Positions 42,524-51,162 are shown, counted from the first letter of the stretch. The stretch: DNA of 64,000 nucleotides from a virus (IMGVR_UViG_3300030041_000009:186001-250000); one strand, 5' to 3'. A program made the numbers and translations. The notes: generated from the sequence alone by a model not told the origin.

Positions 42524-42922
42524 TTATTTTAAATTTAATATTTTTAATTTTTTTAATCTAATTTCTTTATTATATTTTTTCATATAATTTTCAATATTAT
42601 TAAATTCTTTTTTAGTAAGATAAATATCAATTTTATTTTTATTACTATTAATATTTGTAACATGATAACTAAGCTCATTATTTTTAAATGATCCACCTCC
42701 ATCACAAACTAATCCTAATGGCTTTAAAATTTTATCATCTATACTTCCACTATCAACTCCCCACACCATATTTATCATATTTAATTTATCATATTTAAAA
42801 AATCCAGGACATATAATTATATCATCATCAGGATTATCATTCTTATATCCACAATTTGTACATTTAGTACCATCGTAGAATCTATATGAACCACATTTTG
42901 GACATTTTGAATCTGATTCCAT
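42524..42922 (-). CDS. zinc-ribbon protein with KKLKIL tail
   Basis: 132 residues: zinc ribbon CPKCGSYRFYDGTKCTNCG at residues 8-26, then GFFKYDKLNMINMVWGVDSG and a helical end EIRLKKLKILNLK that fits the RKxKLxKL tail class. Confidence 0.7.
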   Translation of the reverse strand: MESDSKCPKCGSYRFYDGTKCTNCGYKNDNPDDDIIICPGFFKYDKLNMINMVWGVDSGSIDDKILKPLGLVCDGGGSFKNNELSYHVTNINSNKNKIDIYLTKKEFNNIENYMKKYNKEIRLKKLKILNLK

Positions 42923-43001
42923 AATTTAATTTTATATTATATAATATTAATTACTATTAGAAATTTATAATCATATATTTCTATTTCATTCATATTAAAT
43001 T

Positions 43002-43322
43002 TTAATTTGTTCTTTTCTTTTTAATGCTATTAATTTTCATCTTAACGTCTAATGCAGTTGATAAAGAAGCTAAAAAAAGAATTGCAGTAGGAATAAATAT
43101 TACTGGTAATAATATTGTATGATAACATAATGCAGCAATTATAATACTATAAATAATATCAAATATAATAATTCTTTTCCAATCGTTATGATTTTTCCAT
43201 AATTGAAAAAATGTAAGATCAGAATAATCTTGATAAAAAATTTCTTCTTTCAATTCTTTTTCTTTTTCTTCAATTATATTCAATTGCTCTTGCAATTCTT
43301 CCTTTGATAATTTAGTTTCCAT
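43002..43322 (-). CDS. coiled-coil membrane protein
   Basis: 106 residues: charged coiled coil (LQEQLNIIEEKEKELKEEI) followed by two membrane helices (IIIFDIIYSIIIAALC, ILLPVIFIPTAILFLASL) and a basic end. Unknown. Confidence 0.65.
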   Translation of the reverse strand: METKLSKEELQEQLNIIEEKEKELKEEIFYQDYSDLTFFQLWKNHNDWKRIIIFDIIYSIIIAALCYHTILLPVIFIPTAILFLASLSTALDVKMKINSIKKKRTN

Positions 43323-43359
43323 ATTTATTTATGTTTAATTTTTTATTTGGTTTATATTT

Positions 43360-43575
43360 TTATTTAGTTATTGTTTCACTTTTTTTGTTTTTATTTTTAA
43401 TAGTATTTTTCAAAAGATAAATCCAATATATTATAGCAATTGTATCAAATATAAAATACTTAATATTAATTTCAGCGCCTATTAAATAATATGATACAAG
43501 ATCAATTAAATAAAATGACATTAATAATATCACGAAAAAACATAAGAATATTTTTAATTTTTTACCTTTTTTCAT
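43360..43575 (-). CDS. small two-helix membrane protein
   Basis: 71 residues, KIFLCFFVILLMSFYLIDLV and FDTIAIIYWIYLL helices, Lys-rich end. Overlaps the HAD gene by four bases. Confidence 0.62.
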   Translation of the reverse strand: MKKGKKLKIFLCFFVILLMSFYLIDLVSYYLIGAEINIKYFIFDTIAIIYWIYLLKNTIKNKNKKSETITK

Positions 43576-43970
43576 TTTATATATTTTTGTAATAAATTAT
43601 TGCAGTTAACTTTCCAATCTATCATTTTATCATTTAATATACATATAACATTTGTTTCCGCATTAATAAAACTCATAGCAATATCATCATCATCAAGATG
43701 CCAAATAAAATCTGAATTATCTAAAAAAAATTTATGTTTATCTGTCATATTAAGGAAATGAATATTATTTTTATTAATTCCTAATTTTTCAACTACTTCA
43801 AACAAATAATCATTTGTGTATGCGCATTTAGTTGTATTTTCAAATCTATCAGTTACAATATGAACTTCTATTCCTTTTTCGATCAATAATTTTGCATAAT
43901 CCTGAATATTAGTTTTTGATAATGTACTATCAAAATCGAATGAAACTTTTTTATTTTTATGTTTGTTCAT
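43572..43970 (-). CDS. small HAD-family phosphatase
   Basis: 132 residues from ATG 43970. VSFDFDSTLSKTNI has the nucleophile Asp in DxDST; HIVTDRFENT is motif II; WHLDDDDIAMSF is the acidic motif III/IV. Resembles 5'-nucleotidase-like or phage HAD proteins. Substrate unknown. Confidence 0.75.
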   Translation of the reverse strand: MNKHKNKKVSFDFDSTLSKTNIQDYAKLLIEKGIEVHIVTDRFENTTKCAYTNDYLFEVVEKLGINKNNIHFLNMTDKHKFFLDNSDFIWHLDDDDIAMSFINAETNVICILNDKMIDWKVNCNNLLQKYIK

Positions 43971-44145
43971 CAGTATCATTATTTGATTTGACTAATGCAA
44001 TTATAAGATATGGTAATAAACTATAACTAAAAAATATCAAAAATAATACTCTTATTAATAATTTATCAATATCAAAATAATTTGACAATCCAGCACACAC
44101 TCCACAAAAAATACCATGCTCCCTATCTAAATTAAATTTTTTCAT
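43957..44145 (-). CDS. PspC-domain membrane protein
   Basis: 62 residues from ATG 44145 (MKKFNLDREHG). GIFCGVCAGLSNYFDIDKLLIRVLF is the PspC signature (GVCaGla.Y...d..lvRl), split here only for length; one membrane helix follows. PspC domains act in phage-shock membrane-stress sensing. Phage copies might dampen or mimic that response. Confidence 0.82.
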   Translation of the reverse strand: MKKFNLDREHGIFCGVCAGLSNYFDIDKLLIRVLFLIFFSYSLLPYLIIALVKSNNDTDEQT

Positions 44146-44378
44146 ATTATACATTTATTTATTTTATTTAACTTATTTTTTCTATTTTCAGATTGAGTTA
44201 TAAAATCTTTTTCTGTATATGAATATTGTGGATGCTCATCAAGACATATAAAATTTGCAGAAAATCCTACCATATGATAATCTTTTACTGTATATGTTTT
44301 ACCTACATATAATCTTGGACTCCCCATAAAGGCTCCTCTTGTGTTACATATACAAACTACTTTATCCCCTTGTTTCAT
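44142..44378 (-). CDS. MKQGDKVVCI-type small protein
   Basis: 78 residues from ATG 44378 (MKQGDKVVCICN); the frame from 44399 adds seven residues. Centre YVGKTYTVKDY, end SENRKNKLNKINK, the RKxKLxK tail. A complete promoter lies 33 bases upstream; PspC follows with a four-base overlap. Confidence 0.78.
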   Translation of the reverse strand: MKQGDKVVCICNTRGAFMGSPRLYVGKTYTVKDYHMVGFSANFICLDEHPQYSYTEKDFITQSENRKNKLNKINKCII

Positions 44379-44410
44379 AATATAAATTAATAAATCCATA
44401 ATATAGCTTA

Positions 44411-44442
44411 CAAAGATACAACTATATTATGGATTAACCAAA
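44411..44442 (-). promoter_or_regulatory. complete Bacteroidota promoter (TTTG-N20-TATCTTTG)
   Basis: -33 TTTG 44439-44442, -7 TATCTTTG 44411-44418; start of the transcript 44378 towards 42354. Confidence 0.8.
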
Positions 44443-44566
44443 TAAAAAATTCAATATTTTATTATTATTTCAAAAATTCAAAAAAAGTTTTTTCATCATC
44501 ACAAACTTTTCAGTTAAATAAAAAATTATTTTTTTGAGTATGTGATTTCATATTTTTAAATTTTTG

Positions 44567-44659
44567 AAAGAAAGGTTGGATTCGAACCAACATAAATGAA
44601 TATTTTTTATATAAACGCTTTTTTGGCTTTACTAGTCTGACCTTTTGACTTACTTTCTT
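44567..44659 (-). ncRNA. tRNA-like element A (class II size)
   Basis: Acceptor AAGAAAG/CTTTCTT, D-arm AGTC/GACT with GG in the loop, T-arm GTTGG-TTCGAAT-CCAAC: three of four arms are textbook tRNA. The anticodon position has TAAA-GC-CAAAAAA-GC-G-TTTA, a bulged stem with an all-A loop lacking U33. No usable anticodon is seen. Confidence 0.6.
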
Positions 44660-44675
44660 TAATTAATATTATTTA

Positions 44676-44736
44676 GTGAAAATGTGGGAGTTGAACCCAC
44701 ATACTAATGCTTTTTTGGCTTAGATCCGTCTTTTCA
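44676..44736 (-). ncRNA. tRNA-like element B (D-arm missing)
   Basis: Acceptor TGAAAA/TTTTCA, T-arm GTGGG-TTCAACT-CCCAC. Between them only 29 bases: no D-arm, and the hairpin CTAA-GC-CAAAAAA-GC-A-TTAG. The outer stem differs from element A (TAAA/TTTA) with pairing kept, while GCCAAAAAAGC is identical. Confidence 0.55.
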
Positions 44737-44746
44737 TTTTTAAATG

Positions 44747-44844
44747 TAGTTAGGATAGGACTCGAACCTATATAAGAAATAATCTTTGAGCTACCTCACT
44801 AATGGGACTTTTACCCAAACGTCTAACCTTTCCGCCACCTAGCT
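44747..44844 (-). ncRNA. tRNA-like element C (Leu/Ser-like)
   Basis: Acceptor AGCTAGG/CCTAACT (one mismatch), D-region TGGCGGAAAGGTTAGACG like tRNA-Leu, T-arm ATAGG-TTCGAGT-CCTAT. The anticodon hairpin is TGGG-TAAAAGT-CCCA, again A-rich and without U33. Confidence 0.55.
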
Positions 44845-44937
44845 ATCTCCACCTGAGAATACAATGAATAGATGTAACCAATGTTTTTTTACTTTGAAAA
44901 AAACAACTTAATCGTCTTACTGAATTAAAAAAAGTCA

Positions 44938-45005
44938 CCTAAAATGGGGGAATTGGTTATTCCTTATCCATTTAGCACTATTAAACTATAGCACAATCAG
45001 TATCA
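44938..45005 (-). ncRNA. structured element D
   Basis: CTAAATGG/CCATTTTAG closes a GGAAT-AACCA-ATTCC hairpin next to CTAT-AGTTTA-ATAG. No T-loop. The rest of 44443-45149 shows nothing coding; a palindrome TTTGCAATTTGCAAATTGCAAA-like stretch lies at 45104-45125. Confidence 0.4.
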
Positions 45006-45149
45006 TTTTTTACGTAAATAATAAATCGTTAAGCTTCTCTAACTTAATTAATTGATAGTTAAATTAATAACTCACAATCATAAACTATATATAAAATTTT
45101 TAAATTTGCAATTTGCAAATTGCAAATATTATTTATAATTTATTCATCC

Positions 45150-45368
45150 TCAATAATTTAATTCCTCTTTTTCTATTAAATATTCAATGATATCGTCGTT
45201 CAAATATTCAGTAGATTCAAATGTATCGCCTGCATCTGAATGTTTTTTTCCTAATAAATATGATTTTTTTAGATTTTCTTTATTTGGTACATCACAAAAA
45301 TCTATTTCATTTTTGAATCCTAATATATAAAACTCAAGTAATCTATTTTTTAATTTATCTGTTTTCAT
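45150..45368 (-). CDS. small hypothetical protein
   Basis: 72 residues; KNRLLEFYILGFKNE and YLLGKKHSDAGD then an acidic end. Overlaps the upstream gene by four bases. Unknown. Confidence 0.6.
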   Translation of the reverse strand: MKTDKLKNRLLEFYILGFKNEIDFCDVPNKENLKKSYLLGKKHSDAGDTFESTEYLNDDIIEYLIEKEELNY

Positions 45369-45586
45369 AATTCATTAATTTTTTCAAGTTTTGTTTTTCT
45401 TAATTCTTTTTTTTCGTAATATAAAAAGGTATATATTAAATATTCTTTAGTATTTGATTGTGTGAATTGTTTAATTTCAGGTTTATCATATTCTATCCAA
45501 TGATTCAATTCATACTCAAGTTTAGTAATAGTATCAGCATATGCAAGTCTGGTACCGAAATAGTAATTAAATATTTTAATTTTCAT
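45365..45586 (-). CDS. small protein with RKTKLEKINEL tail
   Basis: 73 residues, Tyr-rich (IFNYYFGTRLAYADT), end ELRKTKLEKINEL. The tail class is shared but the head is not MFKPGDK or MKYLCKK. Confidence 0.65.
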   Translation of the reverse strand: MKIKIFNYYFGTRLAYADTITKLEYELNHWIEYDKPEIKQFTQSNTKEYLIYTFLYYEKKELRKTKLEKINEL

Positions 45587-45589
45587 AAT

Positions 45590-46291
45590 TTATATATTTA
45601 AAATGTAACAATATTCTGGCAAGGAGTCAATATATGTAACAGATGAATTTATATTTGGTATTTCATGATGAACTATTTTATCTGTGTGGGTATGACCGCA
45701 AATTTGATGACAATTCTTTAATGGTTTAGTCCATGATTCAGTTTTATCAGCCCACAATGGACCGCTAACTTTATTATATCCACCACGTACATATCCGCAA
45801 TCAAGTAAGCATTCTAACTCAAATTCAAATGCTAAATTTAATTTATCTGATATAGTACCTTCAAAATCAGAAACTTTTTTAAATTCTATTAAAAAATGGT
45901 CATACCATCCACGATGAATTCCTGCATGGGTCCAAATATAATTTTCGTATTGATAAGATAATTGAAATAATTTTAAATTATTATGAAATATTTCATATAA
46001 ATCAAAATGCATTTCTGCTCTATATCCAGAGCAATGTCCTAAAATATTCATACTAGGTGGTCGTATAGCATATTGATAATCATGATTACCTAATAATAAA
46101 ATAACTTTATCTGGATATTTTTTCTTAAATTCAATGATATCTAATAAATTATTTAATATTGTAATATTACTTAGATGATATTCATCAACATAATCTCCTA
46201 CAAATATTATTTTATCATATTGAGAAATATCATCTACAAATTTTTTCCATGAATCAAATCCGTGAATATCCCCTATGTTTAAAATTTTCAT
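45590..46291 (-). CDS. calcineurin-like metallophosphoesterase
   Basis: 233 residues. GDIHG, GDYVDEY, GNHDYQ, WTHAGIHRGW and ICGHTHT give the full PPP/ApaH-like two-metal site. Resembles phage lambda-type Ser/Thr phosphatases and symmetrical dinucleotide hydrolases. Substrate unknown. Confidence 0.85.
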   Translation of the reverse strand: MKILNIGDIHGFDSWKKFVDDISQYDKIIFVGDYVDEYHLSNITILNNLLDIIEFKKKYPDKVILLLGNHDYQYAIRPPSMNILGHCSGYRAEMHFDLYEIFHNNLKLFQLSYQYENYIWTHAGIHRGWYDHFLIEFKKVSDFEGTISDKLNLAFEFELECLLDCGYVRGGYNKVSGPLWADKTESWTKPLKNCHQICGHTHTDKIVHHEIPNINSSVTYIDSLPEYCYILNI

Positions 46292-46464
46292 TTTTTTAAA
46301 AAATTAGAATAATTTCTATTCGTTATGTTACATGCTATAATATTGGCATCTTCATCTATATCAAATTCACCAATTTCAATTGTATTAACAACTGTTTCTA
46401 TATTCTGATTATCTTCAACATCAATAATCATTTTAACATTAAATTCGACTTCTATTCTTTTCAT
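46288..46464 (-). CDS. small hypothetical protein
   Basis: 58 residues, MKRIEVEFNVKMIIDVED beta-like opening typical of small phage proteins, end NYSNFLKK. ATGA overlap with the phosphoesterase start. Confidence 0.6.
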   Translation of the reverse strand: MKRIEVEFNVKMIIDVEDNQNIETVVNTIEIGEFDIDEDANIIACNITNRNYSNFLKK

Positions 46465-46766
46465 TATATTAATATAAAATGATCATTTAAATAATCTTCA
46501 GAATATGCACCTAATGATGTTTCAATTTCATTTACATCAAATATAATATAATCATTCATTTTAACTGATTCACTCATTGTACCATATTCTCCATTATGAG
46601 TTATTATTAAAATTTTATCGTCATTATCAACATCTTTACTTGCATTTAAAGTATCTTGATGTTCTTTATTAAATGATTTTACTGCATTATTAATTTCATC
46701 AATAATTGAAAAATCACCAGTCCAATGAAACACTAAAATATCTTCTAATCTTCTATATCTTTTCAT
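46464..46766 (-). CDS. hypothetical protein
   Basis: 100 residues, centre DDKILIITHNGEYGTMSESVK. Touches both neighbours. Unknown. Confidence 0.6.
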   Translation of the reverse strand: MKRYRRLEDILVFHWTGDFSIIDEINNAVKSFNKEHQDTLNASKDVDNDDKILIITHNGEYGTMSESVKMNDYIIFDVNEIETSLGAYSEDYLNDHFILI

Positions 46767-46768
46767 AT

Positions 46769-47008
46769 TTAAATTGTTATTTCTTTTATTATCACTTTAG
46801 TATTACTATTCATAGTATTCATTCGTTCAGAAAATGATATATCATGCTCCATGGAATGCTCTAAATGATTAATATTTCTATGTCCAGTATCTTCTAAATC
46901 TACTTCAAATCCAAATTCTTTAAGAGCTTTTACTATTGCTAGTGTAACAGCGGATTTGCCGATTGCAGTTGCTCCCTCCACTTTGACTGTAATATTATTT
47001 TTATTCAT
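46769..47008 (-). CDS. minimal P-loop protein
   Basis: 79 residues. VEGATAIGKSAVTLAIVKAL is a Walker A loop with its helix, followed by one strand (FEVDLED) and a short tail. Far too short for a complete NTPase: the Walker B part is missing. Seen in phages as a small ATP-binding orphan. Confidence 0.65.
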   Translation of the reverse strand: MNKNNITVKVEGATAIGKSAVTLAIVKALKEFGFEVDLEDTGHRNINHLEHSMEHDISFSERMNTMNSNTKVIIKEITI

Positions 47009-47022
47009 TTTTATTCATTTAA

Positions 47023-47199
47023 TTAATTAATTTTTCTTGATTTTTCATCTACATATATAAATATTCCTAAATATATAAAAAATGCTATTATTGATAATCC
47101 AATATGTAATTTATCATTTGGCTGATAATATATTAAATAACAAAATAAACCAGTTAGAGACATTAGCATAAACAACATAAAATATAATAGTATTCTCAT
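47023..47199 (-). CDS. small two-helix membrane protein
   Basis: 58 residues: LLYFMLFMLMSLTGLFCYL and IGLSIIAFFIYLGIFIYV helices. Unknown. Confidence 0.6.
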   Translation of the reverse strand: MRILLYFMLFMLMSLTGLFCYLIYYQPNDKLHIGLSIIAFFIYLGIFIYVDEKSRKIN

Positions 47200-47216
47200 T
47201 ATTTTTTAATTTTTCT

Positions 47217-47378
47217 TTATTTTTTATTTTTATATAAAAAAAAAGTTAAATATGATAAAAATAATACTGATATAACTATAGTTTGAAATTTGAGATCAAA
47301 TGGATAAGATATTAGATACCCTAAAATACCACATAATATTATCAGAATAAATACATTAATATATTCTAATTTTTTCAT
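47217..47378 (-). CDS. small two-helix membrane protein
   Basis: 53 residues: NVFILIILCGILGYLI and IVISVLFLSYLTFFLY helices with a Lys-rich end. Unknown. Confidence 0.6.
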   Translation of the reverse strand: MKKLEYINVFILIILCGILGYLISYPFDLKFQTIVISVLFLSYLTFFLYKNKK

Positions 47379-47382
47379 ATTT

Positions 47383-47871
47383 TTAATTATTTATATAATT
47401 TAATTTGAATTCATATTCAGGTTTATATTCAGGTATATTTTCATTAAATATAGGAAACTCAATATTAAATTTAGTACTATCTGATTTCAATAATTCACAT
47501 CCTATTATAAAATAAGATTCATTTTCACTAATAGTATCATTACTATTTATTGTACTATCAGAGTTGCTTTGAACATATAAAATATAATCATTTTTAATTC
47601 CTATAATTTTTTTCTTAATTTGAATTGTATCTTCAAATGGATTATCTTTATTAAGAATATAAATCCAAGTTTGCCCAACTTCAATATTTGGGTCAACAGG
47701 ATTCATTACATTTAAATAATAATTCAATTCTGTATTTTGACCAATTTTAGTTCCAAATTGGAATGCCATAAATGCTAAAAATGCTACACCAATAACAATT
47801 AATGCATGTTTAAATGATGATAATGATCTATTTTGTTTATATTCATAATAATCTTCTTTTTTTATTTTCAT
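47383..47871 (-). CDS. single-pass membrane protein
   Basis: 162 residues: cytoplasmic basic start, helix ALIVIGVAFLAFMAFQFG, then an exported beta-rich domain (PNIEVGQTWIYILN). GQTWIY followed by strands is common in surface proteins of Bacteroidota. Role unknown. Confidence 0.65.
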   Translation of the reverse strand: MKIKKEDYYEYKQNRSLSSFKHALIVIGVAFLAFMAFQFGTKIGQNTELNYYLNVMNPVDPNIEVGQTWIYILNKDNPFEDTIQIKKKIIGIKNDYILYVQSNSDSTINSNDTISENESYFIIGCELLKSDSTKFNIEFPIFNENIPEYKPEYEFKLNYINN

Positions 47872-47901
47872 TTTAATTTATTTTTTTTATTTGATAAAAT
47901 A

Positions 47902-48192
47902 TTAAAATCTAATATTTGATAATCCATATTTTTCAAGTAAATTATAAAAACCTATCCATGTAAGGAAATATTCATCTTTATCTTTACATGATTCATAACA
48001 AACACATATTTCTTTATCACTATCTAATATTGGCTTAGTAATACGAATACATGGTTTGGAACTACTATATGTCATAACAAAAATTTCAGTTGGAGACTTT
48101 TCAATCATAAGTTTTTTTATCTCATGATATGTTAAATCAATTTCGATCTCTCTTGTAACTAACTCAGTTCTTACTAATCTATTATCTTTCAT
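47902..48192 (-). CDS. hypothetical protein
   Basis: 96 residues, RTELVTREIEIDLTYHEIKKL start, FLTWIGFYNLLEKYG end. Unknown. Confidence 0.6.
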   Translation of the reverse strand: MKDNRLVRTELVTREIEIDLTYHEIKKLMIEKSPTEIFVMTYSSSKPCIRITKPILDSDKEICVCYESCKDKDEYFLTWIGFYNLLEKYGLSNIRF

Positions 48193-48236
48193 TTTTAATT
48201 ATATCTTTATATATAAAATATTATTTATTTTTTAAT

Positions 48237-48485
48237 TCATATTGGTAAAGAATACGGTGAGTATGTATAAATATTTACATCAATATCTATTATACCACCA
48301 TGTTTAGTTTCAAAATAATTAAATATTGACATCTCAGCTTCAAAGAATGAATCATATTGATATTTAAAATTATTGTAAATAATATTTGCTGGAGTCCAAC
48401 CAATAAAATTCTTTTTATATACAACAAAATTAGTAATATTATTTTGATATGTGTGAACTTGTTTAATTATTTTAAATTTTTCCAT
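48237..48485 (-). CDS. hypothetical protein
   Basis: 82 residues, aromatic-rich (KKNFIGWTPANIIYNNF). Overlaps the next gene upstream by 14 bases. Unknown. Confidence 0.6.
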   Translation of the reverse strand: MEKFKIIKQVHTYQNNITNFVVYKKNFIGWTPANIIYNNFKYQYDSFFEAEMSIFNYFETKHGGIIDIDVNIYTYSPYSLPI

Positions 48486-48747
48486 TTTTATTTATTTCTT
48501 CTAATTTTTCTTTTCTTAAATTCATTGGATCAATAGTACATAATTTATCTAATTCTAATAAAACTTTATCTCTTTCTTCTTCTGTATCAAATTCGACTTC
48601 TAATTCTGTAATACCATCTGGTACGTCACGTTCAATTACAATAAACCAACGATCATTTTCTTCAACTGTAGTAGGATAATATGCAAATATACTATCAATT
48701 TTTAATCTATAATCACCTATTTTAATTTTATCTCGTTCTATTATCAT
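48472..48747 (-). CDS. small protein, paralogue of the next, LRKEKLEEI tail
   Basis: 91 residues: IKIGDYRLKIDSIFAYYP, ITELEVEFDTEEERDKVLLELDKL, NLRKEKLEEINK. Shares the plan of 48728-48988 (IKIGYMRINIDTILCYY, DIEIDFDNNIECEKSLAELDSL): a duplicated pair with the RKxKLxE tail. Confidence 0.72.
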   Translation of the reverse strand: MIIERDKIKIGDYRLKIDSIFAYYPTTVEENDRWFIVIERDVPDGITELEVEFDTEEERDKVLLELDKLCTIDPMNLRKEKLEEINKNGKI

Positions 48748-48988
48748 TTAGTTCTTCTATTTTTAATTTTCTTATATAATTATGAGCATTTAAAACTAAT
48801 AATGAATCTAATTCAGCTAATGATTTTTCACATTCTATATTATTATCAAAATCTATTTCAATATCATTTATATCATCTAGTGATCTTTGAATTATAATAG
48901 TTTTATCACCTCTACCAATATAATAGCATAAAATAGTATCTATATTAATTCTCATATATCCTATTTTAATTATATTTCTATTTACCAT
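48728..48988 (-). CDS. small protein, paralogue of 48472-48747
   Basis: 86 residues, end YIRKLKIEELNDNRTR. Overlaps its paralogue by 20 bases. Confidence 0.7.
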   Translation of the reverse strand: MVNRNIIKIGYMRINIDTILCYYIGRGDKTIIIQRSLDDINDIEIDFDNNIECEKSLAELDSLLVLNAHNYIRKLKIEELNDNRTR

Positions 48989-49320
48989 AAATCTTCAGAT
49001 GTTAATACACTACCTATTAAATCTTGTTTTAACTGATCATTTGATTTAACTAATTCTAAAGCTTCTTCTCTATTAAGAAATCTATTTTTTGTAGTTAAAA
49101 ATCCTTCAACAGTCAACATTCCATATTTTTCAGCAGGATAAATTTTATTTGTTTGCTCATATATGCAAGGATGCCGTACGCTATTATAGCAAATTCCTTT
49201 ATCTATATTATATGGCTTATAAAGATAATCTATTCCATCATCTATCCAATTAGAAGCGCACATAACATATTCTATTTTACCATTATTAAGGTGTTCTTTT
49301 AATCTTTTTTTATCAATCAT
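48982..49320 (-). CDS. hypothetical protein
   Basis: 112 residues: EYVMCASNWIDDGIDYLYKP then NRFLNREEALELVKSNDQL. The second part resembles the 'RFVdReEAl.ia' strand-helix of small phage proteins. Unknown. Confidence 0.65.
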   Translation of the reverse strand: MIDKKRLKEHLNNGKIEYVMCASNWIDDGIDYLYKPYNIDKGICYNSVRHPCIYEQTNKIYPAEKYGMLTVEGFLTTKNRFLNREEALELVKSNDQLKQDLIGSVLTSEDLW

Positions 49321-49321
49321 T

Positions 49322-49621
49322 TTAATTATAATTAGGATATATTATTGATTCAAAATAATCAGTTAATTTTTCTTTTATATTTTCAATAGCTTCATCTAAT
49401 GTAATAACGCTAAATAAAGTATTTGAAAAATATTTTTTAAAATGCTCATCATATTGTTCATCAGACATATCTTTAAAAAAATGAGTTAACTCACGATTTT
49501 TAATATAACAATCTTTAATATTTATATCACAAAGTTCAATTGCTTTATTTTTATCTGAAAATACTTCAACTATTTCAGACATACACATATCATATAATAC
49601 CCAAGTTTCATTTAATTTCAT
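49322..49621 (-). CDS. hypothetical protein
   Basis: 99 residues, helical, Asp/Glu-rich, starts MKLNETWVLYDMCMSEIVEVF. Unknown. Confidence 0.6.
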   Translation of the reverse strand: MKLNETWVLYDMCMSEIVEVFSDKNKAIELCDINIKDCYIKNRELTHFFKDMSDEQYDEHFKKYFSNTLFSVITLDEAIENIKEKLTDYFESIIYPNYN

Positions 49622-49625
49622 AATA

Positions 49626-50753
49626 TTATTTTAACCAATAATTACTTTTTTTAATTCCTTTAACATTCATCATTTCTAAAAATTCATTTGGAAATTCTGT
49701 ACCCCATGCAAATGCAACATCACAATGAGAATCTTCAGAAAAATTAGTTATACTATAAGATGTAGAAAATAATAAAGGATCTTCTCTTCTTGCTAATGCT
49801 TGTTGGACTTCAAGGTTTAATGTTTTAATTTGTTCAGCTTGCTGAATAGCTAGTTGTTGCTGACGAATTTGTTCTTTTGATATTTTTTCAAGTTCTGACT
49901 GAATTCTACAAATATTTTGTTCTATTCCTTTTACTTGCTCTTTTAAAACTTTTGTTGAATTTTCAAGTGCATCTACTCTATTACCAAGATTTACCATAGT
50001 TTCATACATACTTCTGAATAATGGTAAATTCATACCAACATTCATACTAACCATTGATAATGAACTAGGAAAATAAACATCATAGTATTTTTGAGATTTT
50101 ACATGTTTTTCAAAATCATAAAATCCAATTGGACATAAAATGTAAAAATATCTTTCTGAATTTGCAAATTTATAATTGTTAATTGCAGATTCAATATCTA
50201 CAGATTTTCTTTTTGGATCACAAGTTAAAATTGAATTTTTTGCTAATTCTAATGGAATTATCATAAATCCAAATGTTTCTGCTATTTCTACGATAGAACT
50301 AAGTTTTGAATTTAATCTTGAATTTAGATATTTATTATAATTTTCATCTGTTTTAATTAAAATTTGATTATATTTTTCACTTGATGATCCATTATATCTA
50401 CAACCAGATTTAATTTCTTCAACTTCTAAATCATATTTAATTAAATTATCTGGTACTTTAATATTAAAGTTTTTTAATTCTCTTAATATACTATTATAAT
50501 TATTTACTTTATCCGTGATTTCATATCCTAAATGTTTGAAAATTTCTTGTTTAGTAGAAAAATTAGTTTTAGAATTATCAGAATAATAGTGACTATGGGT
50601 ATCAATAATTTTAACTTTTTCTAATACTCTCAATGTTAATATAAAATCCTTTATGTCAGATTCTATTACATTAAGTTTATTTAATAATCCAAGTTTATCA
50701 ACTTTTTTTGTTGATGATACTGTTGTTGTTGGTGTTACATTTAATAAATTCAT
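49626..50753 (-). CDS. coiled-coil hypothetical protein
   Basis: 375 residues, the longest unrecognised protein of the right half. Helical N-half (LEKVKIIDTHSHYYSD), a beta centre (YFYILCPIGFYDFEKH), then a coiled coil (VKGIEQNICRIQSELEKI, Gln-rich to ALARREDP) and SVDVAFAWGTEF-like end. First gene of its transcript, with a complete promoter upstream. Confidence 0.7.
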   Translation of the reverse strand: MNLLNVTPTTTVSSTKKVDKLGLLNKLNVIESDIKDFILTLRVLEKVKIIDTHSHYYSDNSKTNFSTKQEIFKHLGYEITDKVNNYNSILRELKNFNIKVPDNLIKYDLEVEEIKSGCRYNGSSSEKYNQILIKTDENYNKYLNSRLNSKLSSIVEIAETFGFMIIPLELAKNSILTCDPKRKSVDIESAINNYKFANSERYFYILCPIGFYDFEKHVKSQKYYDVYFPSSLSMVSMNVGMNLPLFRSMYETMVNLGNRVDALENSTKVLKEQVKGIEQNICRIQSELEKISKEQIRQQQLAIQQAEQIKTLNLEVQQALARREDPLLFSTSYSITNFSEDSHCDVAFAWGTEFPNEFLEMMNVKGIKKSNYWLK

Positions 50754-50805
50754 ATTATTATTATTTTAATTAAACATGAAAACAATTTTTTATTGATTTC
50801 AAATA

Positions 50806-50836
50806 CAAAGATAATAAAAAAATTCAAATACACAAA
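50806..50836 (-). promoter_or_regulatory. complete Bacteroidota promoter (TTTG-N19-TATCTTTG)
   Basis: -33 TTTG 50833-50836, -7 TATCTTTG 50806-50813, upstream of the coiled-coil gene at 50753. Confidence 0.75.
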
Positions 50837-50851
50837 TTATTCTCAACTATT

Positions 50852-51130
50852 TTAAATATTAATTTTATTACAATAATGATAATATTTTGATAATTGTTTT
50901 AACTTATCTTTTCTAATATCAATTTTAGCATTATATTCTATTGCATTTTTATATTTATTTTCATATTCATTTAATGATTTCATAATATTAACATAATTAT
51001 TACAATCATTAACCGATTTTATATGTACTGTTTTAATATTATTTTCAATTGTAATATGCTCCTTTTCAAATTCAGTTAACTTATTTTTATAATAGTTAAT
51101 CTCGGATAATATAATATTTACTTTAATCAT
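50852..51130 (-). CDS. coiled-coil small protein with RKDKLKQL tail
   Basis: 92 residues: LSEINYYKNKLTEFEKEH coiled coil, later IDIRKDKLKQLSKYY, the tail class again. Divergent from the NADAR-like gene with 32 bases between starts. Confidence 0.68.
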   Translation of the reverse strand: MIKVNIILSEINYYKNKLTEFEKEHITIENNIKTVHIKSVNDCNNYVNIMKSLNEYENKYKNAIEYNAKIDIRKDKLKQLSKYYHYCNKINI

Positions 51131-51162
51131 AACTTTTTTATTTTTATACCATATAATATAGA

